This document shows positions 20,101 to 30,992 of a stretch of DNA of 64,000 nt, piece after piece. Below the pieces are notes generated by a model that was not told where the DNA came from, did not search any database, and saw only the letters and a list, made by a program, of their open reading frames with translations. Both the position numbers and the translations under genes were made by a program. Position 1 is the stretch's first letter. Each line of letters starts with the position of its first letter. Origin of the DNA: Ceratobasidium sp. AG-K (Eukaryota > Basidiomycota > Agaricomycetes > Cantharellales > Ceratobasidiaceae); NCBI GenBank assembly GCA_037039685.1, contig JAWNGF010000003.1:3756571-3820570 (forward strand), given 5' to 3'.

Positions 20101-20966
20101 GTTTCCGAGGTTACTAAGATGCTTAGACCTATCTGGGTGATCATTCGCGGTGAGCGAACTAGCTTCCGCTCCATACTCAATTGCCTTTTCCAGGTCCTTT
20201 AGCTGACCTACACTCTCGAATCGACGCAGGTATGCGTTCCCAAGGCTGGTAACTCTGCGTGACCGGAGTGGGTGGTCATGACAAGTGAGTGAAGCGGCTT
20301 CGTCGCCAAGCTCGATCGCCACATTCAGGTCCGACAGTTCTCCTAGACGATCAAATCGAGCTATATACGAACATACAAGATTGATGAGATACGCCGGTCT
20401 GTGTGGGTGACCTTTTAGAGTGAGGGAAACAGCCTCAAAACCGTACTCAAGCGACCTCTCGAGGTCTTGAAGCTCGTTCCGATGCTTAAACCGAGCCAGG
20501 TATGCGCGCCCAAGATTACTGAGTCTCCCCGGCCTGCTTACATCTGAATCTAACGTGAGTGAGGCCGCTGATCTCCAACTGTCGATGGCTCGGTTGATGT
20601 CGGCAATGACGCCCGAACGCTCAAACTGATCGTATAAAAAGGCGGCCTCTGCGTCCAGTTCGTGCAGATGGGTCTCCTCGGACCTTATAATAATGCCAAT
20701 CAGATCAATCAGTCATGTTGTAATACCCTCAATTGATTAGTTTGTTGTGTGTGACAAACTCTCACAAACCTTCTCTCCGATGATCTTTGTGACACATCAA
20801 GTACTTGATTCACCAAGGCGCCGATATCTAGATCATCAATTGTCTGTTCCTCGCCACTACCAATGGAACTGCGGAGGTCGCGGGCTAAGTCATTCAGCAT
20901 TTCTTCTATGTTCGTAATGTTTGTCAGTCGTATGTCAGGTTGACATACGCTACTTGAACCTGCCAC
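17149..20966 (-). CDS. TPR-CHAT protein, copy 2
   Basis: Spliced model of 1224 residues: exon 1 20770-20966, exon 2 17989-20683, exon 3 17149-17931. All junctions agree in phase with copy 3. It has 13 TPR-like repeats, then a CHAT domain with His about 1091 (LACHGSQ) and Cys about 1132 (LSACQTAAG). The acidic N-terminal stretch (EEMLNDLARDL, QTIDDLDIGA) resembles the N-terminus of copy 3. The intron inside the CHAT domain (17932-17988) holds a run of 15 C. The start is uncertain: a TATA box at 21286 and an open frame at 20924-21205 suggest an additional upstream exon (next entries). The retrotransposon lies 112 bp past the stop and may have replaced the native 3' untranslated region and polyadenylation site. 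Confidence 0.8.
17956..17970. repeat. Homopolymer of 15 G
   Basis: Fifteen G on the plus strand inside the last intron of TPR-CHAT copy 2. Absent from the same intron of copies 1 and 3. Length should be treated as uncertain in any assembly. Confidence 0.9.
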
Positions 20967-21205
20967 ATCGCCTCATGGTTAGGATCCACAACCCAAATAA
21001 GGTGGACGGGGAGAGCAAAGTTGCCCACTTTCATTAGGCCCCAGCCCTTCTTCATTTGATGCAAGCTGATTGGTCGACTGGGGACTCCCACTGTGCCATC
21101 TGGTTTCAGTCCTATTAATTTAACCCTGGGTAATTTTAGCCTGTACCGTCCTGCGCCACTTGGCTCATGAGGCTCGTTGCTTTGAAATAAATGGAAGCGG
21201 TCCAT
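20924..21205 (-). CDS. Possible extra first exon of TPR-CHAT copy 2
   Basis: An open frame of 93 codons starting with MDRFHLFQSNEP, 81 bp below a TATATAAA box. It looks beta-rich and coding-like (RYRLKLPRVKLIGLKP). A GTATGT donor near 20947 and a CGCAG acceptor near 20872 would join it in phase to exon 1 of TPR-CHAT copy 2, dropping that exon's first 30 or so codons. It could instead be a small separate gene overlapping the start of copy 2. No domain recognised. Confidence 0.4.
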   Translation of the reverse strand: MDRFHLFQSNEPHEPSGAGRYRLKLPRVKLIGLKPDGTVGVPSRPISLHQMKKGWGLMKVGNFALPVHLIWVVDPNHEAMWQVQVAYVNLTYD

Positions 21206-21285
21206 CTAGCCCACTTCCGACAACTTTAGACAGCGACGTATGAGGGGAATGAATCAAACTTTTCCACTATACGTGAGAGCCTCGG

Positions 21286-21293
21286 TTTATATA
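21286..21293 (-). promoter_or_regulatory. TATA box upstream of TPR-CHAT copy 2
   Basis: TATATAAA on the minus strand, 81 bp before the ATG at 21205 and 320 bp before the ATG at 20966. Confidence 0.5.
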
Positions 21294-22333
21294 TGCGGAG
21301 GACAACGCAGCGTTTCTTTCGATGGCCCCTCAAGCGGTCATGGGGTAGCCCCCAAGCGCTGGTTTCGAGCCCATCAGTTGGCCTATTCCGAAATAGAACG
21401 AACACGTGGAATTTCTTCAGGGCTCCAACATGCAGGACCGCCCATCAAAGTAACTTGGATATCCTTAGAGGATGGCTTATCATGCGGTGACCCACCTGAA
21501 AGGCACGCATATAGTCCTAGGCAGCACGAAATTACGCTTATCTCCCATATTCAGCGGATCAGGTGGCCAGCGCAACGTTGGAAGTTCTTGTCTAGTGGAC
21601 GGGCGCTCATGAGAATTTGGACTTCGCCCTTGTGACGATGTGCTTTTGTCTCGCATGGGCCTTAGTCTTTTGTAATACGGGTTGATATCTCACTTGGATG
21701 TCTACTCTTTCTGAAGCACTAGACATGCAGAGCCCACTCCTCCACGTTTTGTACTAAGGGTATCCTCCGAAGTACCCCTGAAACCCTACAAACACACTCT
21801 CGCCGAACTCCCTCGCCCATTCCGTGCCTTCAAACCGTGCAAGCACGCCCATAGCTTACTTAGCCGTTATGAAGCATCTGAGTGTATATATAAGACCTCA
21901 AGCCGTGTACGACCTCGTTCATGATTTTATTCGAAAGATTGTTGGAGCGGGCGGGGATAGTATAAAAGGATCCCCGGTGTTGGTCCTTGGCGGTTGCAGC
22001 GGGAGAGGGGACGGGAAAAGGAGATGGGAACGCCCGGATGGGTGAGAAGAGCGCTGAGCTTGGGTGGAAAGCTCAGGCTGCACCCAAAAGTGCTAAGAGG
22101 GTTGGCGGGTGATCGGTTCTGGGTGCGGAGACACTGAGGCTAGGGGTGAGTGTTTGCGTGCGATTTTGGACATTGTCGCTCGTTCTTGTACTTGTAACTT
22201 TTGGTTTATATACATACCCAACTAGGTATTCCAACTGAAAATGTGAGCTGGGCGAGTCCGAGCCATATTGTCTGGAGGCAAAAGGTTCGTGAGGAGAAAG
22301 ATGGAAAAGGAAGTAAAATAAATATTGCGGTCC
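21294..22333. other. Spacer between TPR-CHAT copy 2 and the U6-like sequence
   Basis: About 1 kb. The plus-strand open frame at 21240-21635 lacks any recognisable domain and runs through the minus-strand promoter, so I do not call it. No other gene seen. Confidence 0.4.
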
Positions 22334-22334
22334 G

Positions 22335-22379
22335 TAGACCGTCCACTCTGAACTAGCGTGTCATCCTTGTGCAGGGGCC

Positions 22380-22410
<31 letters not shown>

Positions 22411-22434
22411 TGTATATGTCACTCCGAAGAGGAC
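22335..22434 (-). ncRNA. U6 spliceosomal snRNA (3' end divergent; gene or pseudogene)
   Basis: From 22434 downwards: a 5' stem-loop with a UUCG loop, then ACATATAC, AAATTGGAACGATACAGAGA (the ACAGAGA box that binds 5' splice sites), AGATTAGCATGGCCCC and GCACAAGGATGACACGC with the AGC triad. This is the near-invariant core of U6. After GACACGC the sequence leaves the usual U6 3' end (no AAGCGUUC-type segment) and there is no clean run of T until an AT-rich stretch. It may therefore be a 3'-truncated pseudogene, or a lineage-specific 3' end. It lies between TPR-CHAT copy 2 and ALT, and the matching interval of the first block lacks it. Confidence 0.8.
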
Positions 22435-22584
22435 AATATCTGTTTTGTTTGAGGAAACTGATCAAATAGCGGAAATGTTTGGGCCCGGATTTGTGGGTCG
22501 TGCCACGGACTTGCCACGGTCGTTCATGACAACTGCAAACAACCGGGCATTCAATATAACTATATTCATGTCTAAATTTACATT

Positions 22585-24210
22585 CTAATCCTTGTACTTC
22601 TGCATGAACCCATTATGGAACTTTTCCAGCTTGCCCACATACTCTTCCACTCCGTCGCACAAACACGTCAGCCTGAAATGCGACTCGCCCTCCTTCTGAC
22701 CAAACCCGGTCCCGGACACGGCGCAAATACCCGTTTCGTCGAGTAACGCATGGGTGTAAAAGTTGTCTGGTGTCTGACCGGCGTCTTTCGCAGCCTTGAC
22801 AGCCGCGTTGGTGAGGTGAAGTTGAGGGAAGAGATACAGCGCTCCGGGAGACGGCGCGCATGACATGCCTGGGAGTTTGTTGAGTCGCTCGGCCATGGTC
22901 TTGGAGCGCTTGGCAAGTGCCGCATGGATCGCGTCGGTTTCTTCTTTCCAGAGCTTGTAGGATTCGTCGCCCTCTTTCGGCGGTCGGACCAACGAGTCGA
23001 CACCAACCTGGCCGCCGAGGGGAGGGCACAAGCCGACCGAGACCAACTTGTAGATCAGCGCGGTGATCTCTTCTGGGACGTTGGCGAGCTCAAAGTATCC
23101 TCCTCGCCGGCCGCATTCTCCCGAGACACCCTTGGAGATGGAGTGGAACGAGACGAGCGGGATTGGAGATTGCGTGTCCCTCAAGACCTTCTTGAACGAC
23201 GTGAACGGGTGCTCGGCGGGATCGTGCGTGTTGGTCTGGTAGACCTCATCGGCGAGCAGCATCAACGAGTGCTCTTCGCAGATCTTGAGCAAGGCGCGCA
23301 TAGTCGCTTCGTCGAGGATCGAGCCCGTGGGGTTTCCAGGGTTAATTACGACCAGCGCCTTTGGCTCCTTTCCTTCCTTGATCGCTTTGGCAACTGCTTC
23401 CGAAACAGATTCAGGCGAGGTGGACCAGCCTTTGGATTCATCGAGGAGGTATGGAAGCGGAATGCCGCCGTGTTGGGCGAGGGTAGCAGTGTAGAGTGGG
23501 TATTGGGGGATTGGAATAAGGATGCCGGCATTGAGCGAGGAGATGAGCATGCTAATTAGGAGAGAGACTCCAGCCGAGGCACCGGCGGTCAGGAAGATCT
23601 GGGATGGGTCCGAAGGATGACCATCGCGTTCTGTATCCAATTTAATATTTGTAGTTGATACTACAGGACAACCTACCTTCAATGAATTTGGCGACATTTT
23701 CGCGAATAAACGGCACGCCTTGGCTGTGAGAGTACGCTCCGATCGATCCAATTTCATCGTACAGCTCCTTGGCGCGAGCGATCGCGTCGGCCGGGAAGAT
23801 TCCTTTACCCGTCTCCATGAGCTCAGGGTACTCAAGCAACGCGGCGACCTATCCCCCGCATCCTTCGATCAACAAATAGTCGATCATATCCAATCCACAC
23901 TCACCTGGCGCGTAAATGTAATTGGCTTTTGGTCAAGTCCCTTTTGCTGTGGGTTACCGATGTTGGAATTGACGACACGGTCAAAGGGTAGAGTCTTGTC
24001 ACCCTTGCGCAGCCTGTCGCGGTACTCTTCGGCCTTGATCGCGATTGGCCCGCGTACGGCGTATTGGACGTCTTTCCATGCGGGGTTAATGTTGTTGGCA
24101 GTCAGAGGGGGCATTGTGAACGAGGTGGTTGAGCGGGAGATGGGTGTGGAAGTGAAAGACCGTGTCGATGCGGGGCAGGCACGGAATAAGATGCGGGAGC
24201 GTGCGGCCAT
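22585..24210 (-). CDS. Alanine aminotransferase
   Basis: PLP-dependent alanine:2-oxoglutarate transaminase (fold type I), linking pyruvate/alanine with glutamate. Three exons: 23905-24210, 23677-23848 and 22585-23630, all in phase, giving 507 residues; animal and plant ALTs are of similar size. Motifs: NSNIGNPQQ near the N-terminus, GAYSHSQG, FLTAGAS, NPGNPTG, and the cofactor lysine in SFHSISKGVSGE. The first 35 residues are rich in Arg/Ser/Thr without acids, like a mitochondrial presequence. A second ATG at 24114 would give a 475-residue cytosolic form. The TATA box is only about 25 bp before the first ATG, so some transcripts may start below it and make the short form. Only one of the two ALT copies in this window is intact; this is it. 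Confidence 0.93.
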
Positions 24211-24232
24211 CCGATGGCTGGGAAAGGTCCTG

Positions 24233-24240
24233 TTTATATA
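24233..24240 (-). promoter_or_regulatory. TATA box of the ALT gene
   Basis: TATATAAA on the minus strand, 23 bp before the first ATG (24210) and about 120 bp before the second (24114). Confidence 0.55.
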
Positions 24241-25075
24241 AGGAGATCTCCCCGGAGCTCGGTGCTCGTGACTCGAGCCGAACAAATCCGACCAAGCAAA
24301 AAGCAAAAGATGCGAGATGCGACGGCGACGAATACAATGGGCTCGGCCGTAGTGCCAAGATATGGTTTCGGGTAACAACGTCGAGATACGAAGTCGATGG
24401 TTTCCTCGGTTACTCTACGCGCCCAGCGACAAGTCGACTCTAGGACTAAATCGGCTTTAACGACGAGTAAGAAATGAGCTACATGGAGACAAATGGAGGC
24501 TGAAGTTGCGACGCACCTCAGTATAGTATCAAATGGGCTAGCTTTACACTTCCAATGGGCTGGTGTAACAAGTGACGACTGGCCAAAGTGGTTGACTGAC
24601 AGGGTAGGGCTGTTTGTAAATGTGCTGGCGCAACAGGCGCTGGGCGCTACTCGCCCTTGCTTGAATTTTGGGCCCGGCAGTGTTCAAGTTGGTACAGAAA
24701 GAAAACATCTAGGGGTGGTCAAAACCGAGTCTGACGGGAATGACAGGGGATCAACTCAATATATCGCTCTAGCTCAGGAAAATTGCAACAGGTAAAACGC
24801 CCTGCATCACGAGCTGGAGGAGGGGCCGGATACAGCACTGTCTTGGCTGAGTGATGCCATAAGTGATCGAAGAGCGTGGTGATGACGCTGATCGCCGGAA
24901 AACAAGCGCCAAGGGCCTCCCTACCAATTCCAATAACCTATTTTGGGCTATGACCTCATCCTCTGCGTATTGCCCAGCGTCCCCTGCGGGGGCTTCTTAA
25001 ATCGAGCTTCGACTCTGTAGTTCTTGGCATTTCAGCTTCTGCCCCAAGCGTCGTTGCGTGGTCTTTGCGAATTTC
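24241..25075. other. Intergenic, divergent promoters of ALT and the K+ channel
   Basis: No convincing gene. The 100 bp before 25076 may hold an additional short upstream exon of the channel gene. Confidence 0.4.
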
Positions 25076-27594
25076 ATGAAGTCCATGAAACCAGCCATAC
25101 ACCTCTTTGCAAGCATTGCGCCTCTGACGGCCGCAGTGCTTGCCCCACTCGCTGTTTTGCTCGACATTCCAGCTCTCACAGTAAGTCCATGTGTGGCAAA
25201 GATTGAGATACGCCTCATGACTAGCTTCCAATTTCAGGAGAAATGGTATACTCGAAGTGGTGAACCTCAACCTGACCCTCGGGCGTCACTTATTCTTTCT
25301 GGCCTGAGCCTCGGTTTCAGCCTTATCGCTAATGCCCTACTTGTTGTACGATTTTCACTTACCGGCGAAGGGTGGAGGATTGCAACCCGAGTCTCAGTTG
25401 CGTGCTGGCTGATCAAGGTAAAGTTACTGCTTGGGGATTGCATGGGGAACTAAAACTCCTAGGGAAGGTTGTGACCGGTATCACCAACTTGATCGTGTTT
25501 GGTGCCCTCACGCGGAATCAACCTCAATTCTCGTACGCAGAAGGGTTCTGGTCTGCGTGAGTGGGGAATGGATATGGAATTAGGCACCGAAGCTTACTTG
25601 CGCGTTTAACAGAGTCGTTTCCCTCATTGCCTCGGGAATCATCCTTGGATTCTTGTTGCTTCACTGGGCTGTCCAGTTTCAGAGCAAGCGTTACGAAAGC
25701 AAACATCCGGCAAAACCATCGCACAGAAGGCTACAAATTCGAGTCGCCGGGCGTCATTTTATGCTTCAAAACACCTTGTTAATTGCGTTGGTCGCGTTGT
25801 CATCGTTGATTTTCTCTCGCATTGTAAGTCTCAACAAAGTATATTACTTGAGGAACGGGATCTAATCCAGATGCAACGGATTAGGAGGATTGGACTTATC
25901 TTCAGGTAAGAGCTGCTCGTTTGATAGAATCGAATGTTGTGACTAGCAGGGATTAGGGCATATACTTCACTATCGTGACATTTCTCACCGTTGGCTTCGG
26001 AGATTTTCATCCAACAAAACCCTCTACCAAAGTTTTACTGTTCCCTCTGGCCCTAGTGGGTGAGTGTGCTTAACCAGGTTTGCCCGCATCCGTCGAGTTA
26101 ATAAATAAACCAAGGAATTACTTTCCTCGCAAACAGTATTTCGATGATAGTGTCCTTCTTCAAGGAACACCAAGACCAGCACAAAAGAAAGGCACGTGCG
26201 GAGCGCGAGAAAGCGTGGCAGGTTGGTTACGATAGTTACGTCTAGTATCGAGTCGAGACTGAAAACGAGAATCTATAGCTTGCACAAACCTCAACGAACG
26301 ACCCCTCCCTTGACCGAGAGATTGCGTTCTTGAGTCAGCTTCACGAGCGCCAAGGCTGGCGTGAGCACGCAAATGACCTGGTGCGGTCATTGGTTGGGTT
26401 CCTGACGTTTTGGCTCGTTGGAGCAGCAATTTTTGGAGCCGTGGAGGCAAGTTTTGTTTTATACCTCTGATCTCGCATTCTGCTTACGTTTGCATTATCT
26501 CATTGTTTAGTCTTGGTCGTACGGTGATGGGTTGTATTTCTGCTACGTATTCTTTCTATCCGTTGGTTATGGTGATTTCTGTATGTGTTTTTGATCAGGT
26601 CGATGTTGTTTCTGCTAACCGAGCCACTTTGTCAATAGCACCAGTATCGCCCGCTGGCAGAGGTATGTTGAAGGAGTCAGGCCCTGTAGTTGTATGCGCC
26701 GCTAATTGGATTGATTAAAGTTATATTTATCGTCTATTCGTTGATGGCAGTGTGAGTCATTGAACTTTGATAATACCCCTCCAATAATGATTGTTTTTAG
26801 CCCCATCATGGCTGCCTTCGCGGTGGAGGCTATCCAGAACGTCATTGAACACCTATCGAATCAACGCATGGACAAACGACGAGCGCAAGTAGGGGACGAC
26901 ACGAGTCCAGATGCCCCGGCCGAGTCCATTGGCAGTGATCCCGAAAGCAACCCCACCAAAGAAGAACCGATTGACAAAATGCATGCTACGCTCGTGCTTC
27001 AACACCAGTCGTCCGCTTCTAAATCTGCTCCTGAGAAAGATCCCTCCGATGTGACAATACGCAAGGCCGATCTGGAAACCTTGATGGAGCATGCAGTCTC
27101 ACTCGAACGTACCGCACGTCGATTACTGGTCGCGCATTTGAAAGAGGGCAGTCGTGCACAAGTCCTTCTCCGAGCAGATTGGAACTTGCAATCGAGAGAT
27201 TTGAGGGCACTTGAACTCGAAATCAAGGGAAGCTCAAGATCAAGTGGAGCAAACAACGCCACTCCAAACTCGGATGGTCATAGTCGTGAGGGACTTGTCG
27301 CAGCCGAGGCTGGAATAACCAACCAGCCTGATGACAAGGAGGAACGAGAGGAAGCCGAGATAGCTGAGACGGCAATTGAAGGGATGGATGAAGAAGAAAC
27401 ACTCGAGGCTGTACGTAATTTTAGAAAGGAGGTAGCTGGGCTTTTAGCGCTTGGGAGCCGGCTGCGGAAACTGGAGGTGAGCTCTTTGACGAATTTCTTT
27501 CATTAAGGACCGTGTTCTAACAGATACTTCATAGGGATTGGAAAAGTACATGTTTGAGCGGCGTCGGAAGGAAGCGGAAGGGAAAATGCAATGA
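25076..27594 (+). CDS. TOK1: TOK-type outward-rectifier K+ channel (two pore domains)
   Basis: Plasma-membrane potassium channel of the fungal TOK family (eight membrane spans, two pores per subunit). The model has 13 exons and 614 residues: 25076-25180, 25238-25417, 25468-25556, 25613-25823, 25885-25905, 25957-26059, 26115-26221, 26279-26446, 26511-26580, 26639-26662, 26721-26751, 26801-27476, 27535-27594; every junction keeps frame. Pore 1 filter is TVGFGDFHP and pore 2 is SVGYGDFSP. IPALTEKWYTR follows the first span, and LTRNQPQFSYAEGFWSA precedes the fourth. The C-terminal tail is acidic and cytosolic. Two exons are only 21 and 24 nt, and the intron at 26447-26510 has a GC donor (GAG|GCAAGT). 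The start is the first ATG of exon 1; an upstream exon is possible. Confidence 0.9.
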
Positions 27595-28130
27595 CAGACC
27601 GCGTTCGAACCACAGCGCTCTAACTTTATACACGATACCTTTCTTTTAGTGTATTTGGGATCTTTCACACCGATATACCTACTGATTTTCAAGCGAGTAC
27701 ACATACATCACCCATACAGGATAGTGTTCTTGGGGAATACGAACACAGGCCGGCACGGAGGTACCACCAATATCTTCAACTATCAGCTACATACAGTATC
27801 TCTCAACCCGCAATTTCCTGTGCTGGTTCGCTTTTGATGGCTAGCCAAATTTATGAGCCGGGAATCACCTCAGTCTATGCCCTTTCGAGTCAAACCGTTT
27901 GGCTGTGAAATATACGCATTCGAGACTCAGGGATGAAGATGTTGAGTATGAAAGTGGACCAGCACACACACTCGTCCGTAATATATTTACAAGCAAATGA
28001 AAAGTGTACGACACGGAAAGTAAAGTACGATACATTAGTCAAGCGGCACATTTCGCATACGGTATCTCAAAAATCCCAATCCGAAATCAGAACTAAATTC
28101 CAAATGTTACCCAACAAATTACGACTACGT
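27595..28130. other. Intergenic region between convergent genes
   Basis: 3' flanks of the K+ channel (+) and RAD7 (-) genes. No gene or RNA seen. Confidence 0.5.
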
Positions 28131-30309
28131 TTATCGCTTGCTCTGCGCCTCAACGCCGTAAATGTTGACCCCAGCCTGCGAATCAGAGAGGTCAGCGCCC
28201 TTCCCAGTTTCACTCGAACAGACTCACCTTGCGAGGACAAGCCTCTGTAACCCTGTTACACCCAAAGCATGCAATCTCTTCGATCTTCGGGCACCCCTCC
28301 AGGACGGCCTTGATCAAATAGTCGTCCGCTACACGGACGAATCCGATATCCAACTTATTAATCTCTGGGCATGCCTTGGGGATAAGCGCACAAGCCTCCT
28401 CGGAAGTGTCCTTCCACCCGTTGATGACCAATTCTCGGATAAGCGCTGCAGTGGGGCGTTCGAGGAGAGATTGAAGGGATAGGGAGGAGAGGTGTGGGTT
28501 GTGACGCATTTCGAGGCACGTAAACTCGGCGCTTGGATTGTATTCGGCAAAGAATTTAGAAACCCCTTCGTCGGTGAGTTGCGGCGTATCGGACATTTTG
28601 AATGTTCTTAATTCAGGTACGTGCACTAAAACGCCTCCCAACAAGACGTCGTCGCCCAAGGAAGGGTGGCCACTAAGATCCAACCACTCGAGGCCTTTCC
28701 CGATGACGGAAAGAAGTTCGATAACAGGCTCGTCTGTAAGGGATGTTTCTCCGCCCGGATAGGAAAGCTCCAAACGTGTAAGGCTCGAGCAACGCTGCAG
28801 GAGCGGGAGCCACGAATCGTCCAATTTGCCCACATTCGATAGGCGGAGCTCCGTCAAGGTATCGGCACAGTTTTGAACCATCGCCTGGCAACAGTCAAAA
28901 TCCAACCTGGGGGAGTGGGAAAGCAAGAAGCTTTCGAGGCGTGACCCGGCCGTGTTGAAGAAGTCGATGAACGCAGGTGCACGGGCTAGGAATGCACCAT
29001 ATAGTTCGAGATGGGTGAGGTCGGTCAAGTCAGTCGCGAATCGAGTGAGAACGGATGAGTCTACGCCTCGACAGTACTGCAGCTTGAGGCTCTGGAGGTT
29101 AGGGTTAAGTGCGACGAGGGTATGGAAGGCGGAAGGTTCGAGGCGGCTAGCGTCGTACAATGTGAGAGTTGTATTTTCGACATTGTAGAATAGCTTGCTG
29201 GTGGTTTCGGTACTAGATGCAAATGAGACATGCAGGTGTGTTCAACTGATATGAGGCTTACAGGCTTCGCTGTCTGGCTAGAATCTTGGCGATCTTATCC
29301 ATGTTAACTTGGCCAATATGGCCTAGAGCCTCCAGGTCGTCAATGTGTTTGGCTATAATCTATAAACGAGTTTATGTCAACCAAATTTGAGGCGTTGCAA
29401 GGCAATACATACCTCGATACAAGTAGTTGCCAGCGACTTAAATACATCCTTTTGTTCGTAATTGACAATCTTGCGCTTTTCAGCTGCCGGTTTCCTACCA
29501 CGCGGCGCTGTATTCTTCTTGAACGGATCAGCTCCACTCTCTTTGGCGCACTTGTGGCAAAGGAACCCAGGTGGAGGGTCGGCGGCCATAGTGTACCTGG
29601 TCTACCGACAAGACGTCAGATCGAACCGGGTGTCGACTCGAAAAATGACATACCACAGTGAAGGTTTTCCCGCACACAGCACATTTCTCGAAGCTTCCAA
29701 TTGGAGGGAGCGCAACCGGGGCAATCGCGATGCCCTTGGATGGTGCCTTGTATTCGTCCTCGCTGGGTACCTCGTCCTCGTCCCGCTTTTGGCGCTTAGA
29801 CTCGTGAGCGGCCTTGGCCTTGGCCTTAGCTTTGGCCAAATCCTTTTCGCTCTGTTTTTCCTTTCCTTTTCCTTTGGGTGGGGGCGCCTTGAGAGCTTCT
29901 TCGTCGGTCGCGTCGAGATTATCCGAGTCGAGGTCCGAGTCGTCTTTTTTGCTACGTCCACGCTAGATATTCTGTCACGATCTACTCTTTTGACAAAACG
30001 GATTTGTACGTACCTTTCCGGACGATGGTCTTGAAGCCGCACCCGACCCAGTGTTGTTTGGGGATGTATTAGCGGTTGAAGGTCCGGCCGCCGCCTCTTC
30101 TTGTGGCGCGTCATCGTCGGCAGTTCTAATTCTTCTAGCATAGACGTTTATTGGTTGGGTGGTAATGCCTTGCTCCTATTCCCGAAGATTTAGAACCAAA
30201 AGTCAACTCGCGTCAAGATACTTACCCGTAAAAACTCAGTGAGAGCCGAGGCGGGACCTCGCACATTGTTCGCCCGACCGCCACCCCTGCCTCTGCCTCT
30301 GCCAGACAT
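28131..30309 (-). CDS. RAD7: DNA repair protein RAD7/Rhp7
   Basis: RAD7 works with RAD16 in global-genome nucleotide excision repair and as part of a cullin E3 ligase. Seven exons (30226-30309, 30014-30175, 29654-29962, 29413-29601, 29262-29359, 28228-29212, 28131-28175) give 623 residues. The N-terminus is a Gly-Arg run followed by the diagnostic NNVRGPASALTEFLR. Next comes a Lys-rich low-complexity linker, then a zinc site formed by CAVC and CHKC separated by about 20 residues, and then leucine-rich repeats (about 260-600) such as LQSLKLQYC, LTHLELYG, LTRLELSYPG and LEWLDLSG. Start and stop are both well fixed by these motifs. The intron at 30176-30225 is needed to recover EQGIT after EFLR. 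Confidence 0.92.
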
Positions 30310-30992
30310 TTTTAAGTATAGTAATTAAAGGGAAACGGTTCGAAACGGGTGAGAAGGTGTTTTTTCCGAGGTGCGGTAGATCGTGGAGACACTTGAAGAT
30401 CCTCGGTCGCGATCGGATTAAAGTGACACGCGGTCACGTGGAATTTATACCCATTAGCTAATCTAAGCACCTCGCAGAGGCGACGATCGTCAAACACACC
30501 CCTTGGGTAAATGATTATACCCACTTCTCACGAGACACTGCTCAATCACCTCTCGCTTGTTCCATAATACTCGTTGCCCGTGGGACTTCTAGCGCCCAAA
30601 CGTAAAATTGGCGACAACCACGGTGATGGCAACCCAGGTACCCCGGAGCGGGCCGTCGATCTCCCGTGTTCTATTTGGCCCAGAACTCACCCTGCACGCT
30701 TACCTTCGATACCTCAACGTAACCTTAACATAACCTTTACTACTAGGCTCTGCTTCCTCGCTACCTACACGGTCGGCCGGCGAATCTCATGACAACCATG
30801 TGCCACCTACGCGTCTTGGCACTACGTTTGGAACAAAATAATTACCAGGATGTAGCAATCGGCCACTCCTGTAACATCAAACTCTTATGCAGGCTACCCG
30901 ATCGGCATCAGCAATTACCAGAACTTGGAAGGATTTAAGCCCCGTGTCGCATAGCGAGGTTAGCAAAGATATCCCCCCACCCTCGTTTAGTT
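30310..30992. other. Divergent promoter region, RAD7 and lyase A
   Basis: No gene seen. Shared upstream region of the minus-strand RAD7 and plus-strand rhamnogalacturonan lyase A. Confidence 0.5.

Noticed and set aside
21240..21635. 131-codon plus-strand frame
   Set aside because: It overlaps the TATA box and 5' end region of TPR-CHAT copy 2, has no recognisable domain, and its composition looks random.
22924..23559. 211-codon plus-strand frame antisense to ALT
   Set aside because: The same antisense frame also appears over the ALT relic and mirrors GC-rich coding sequence; no domain.
17149..24210. A gasdermin-like partner gene next to a TPR-CHAT gene
   Set aside because: I looked for a beta-rich protein of 250-300 residues beside each CHAT gene. 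The only beta-rich frame (20924-21205) is too short and fits better as an exon.
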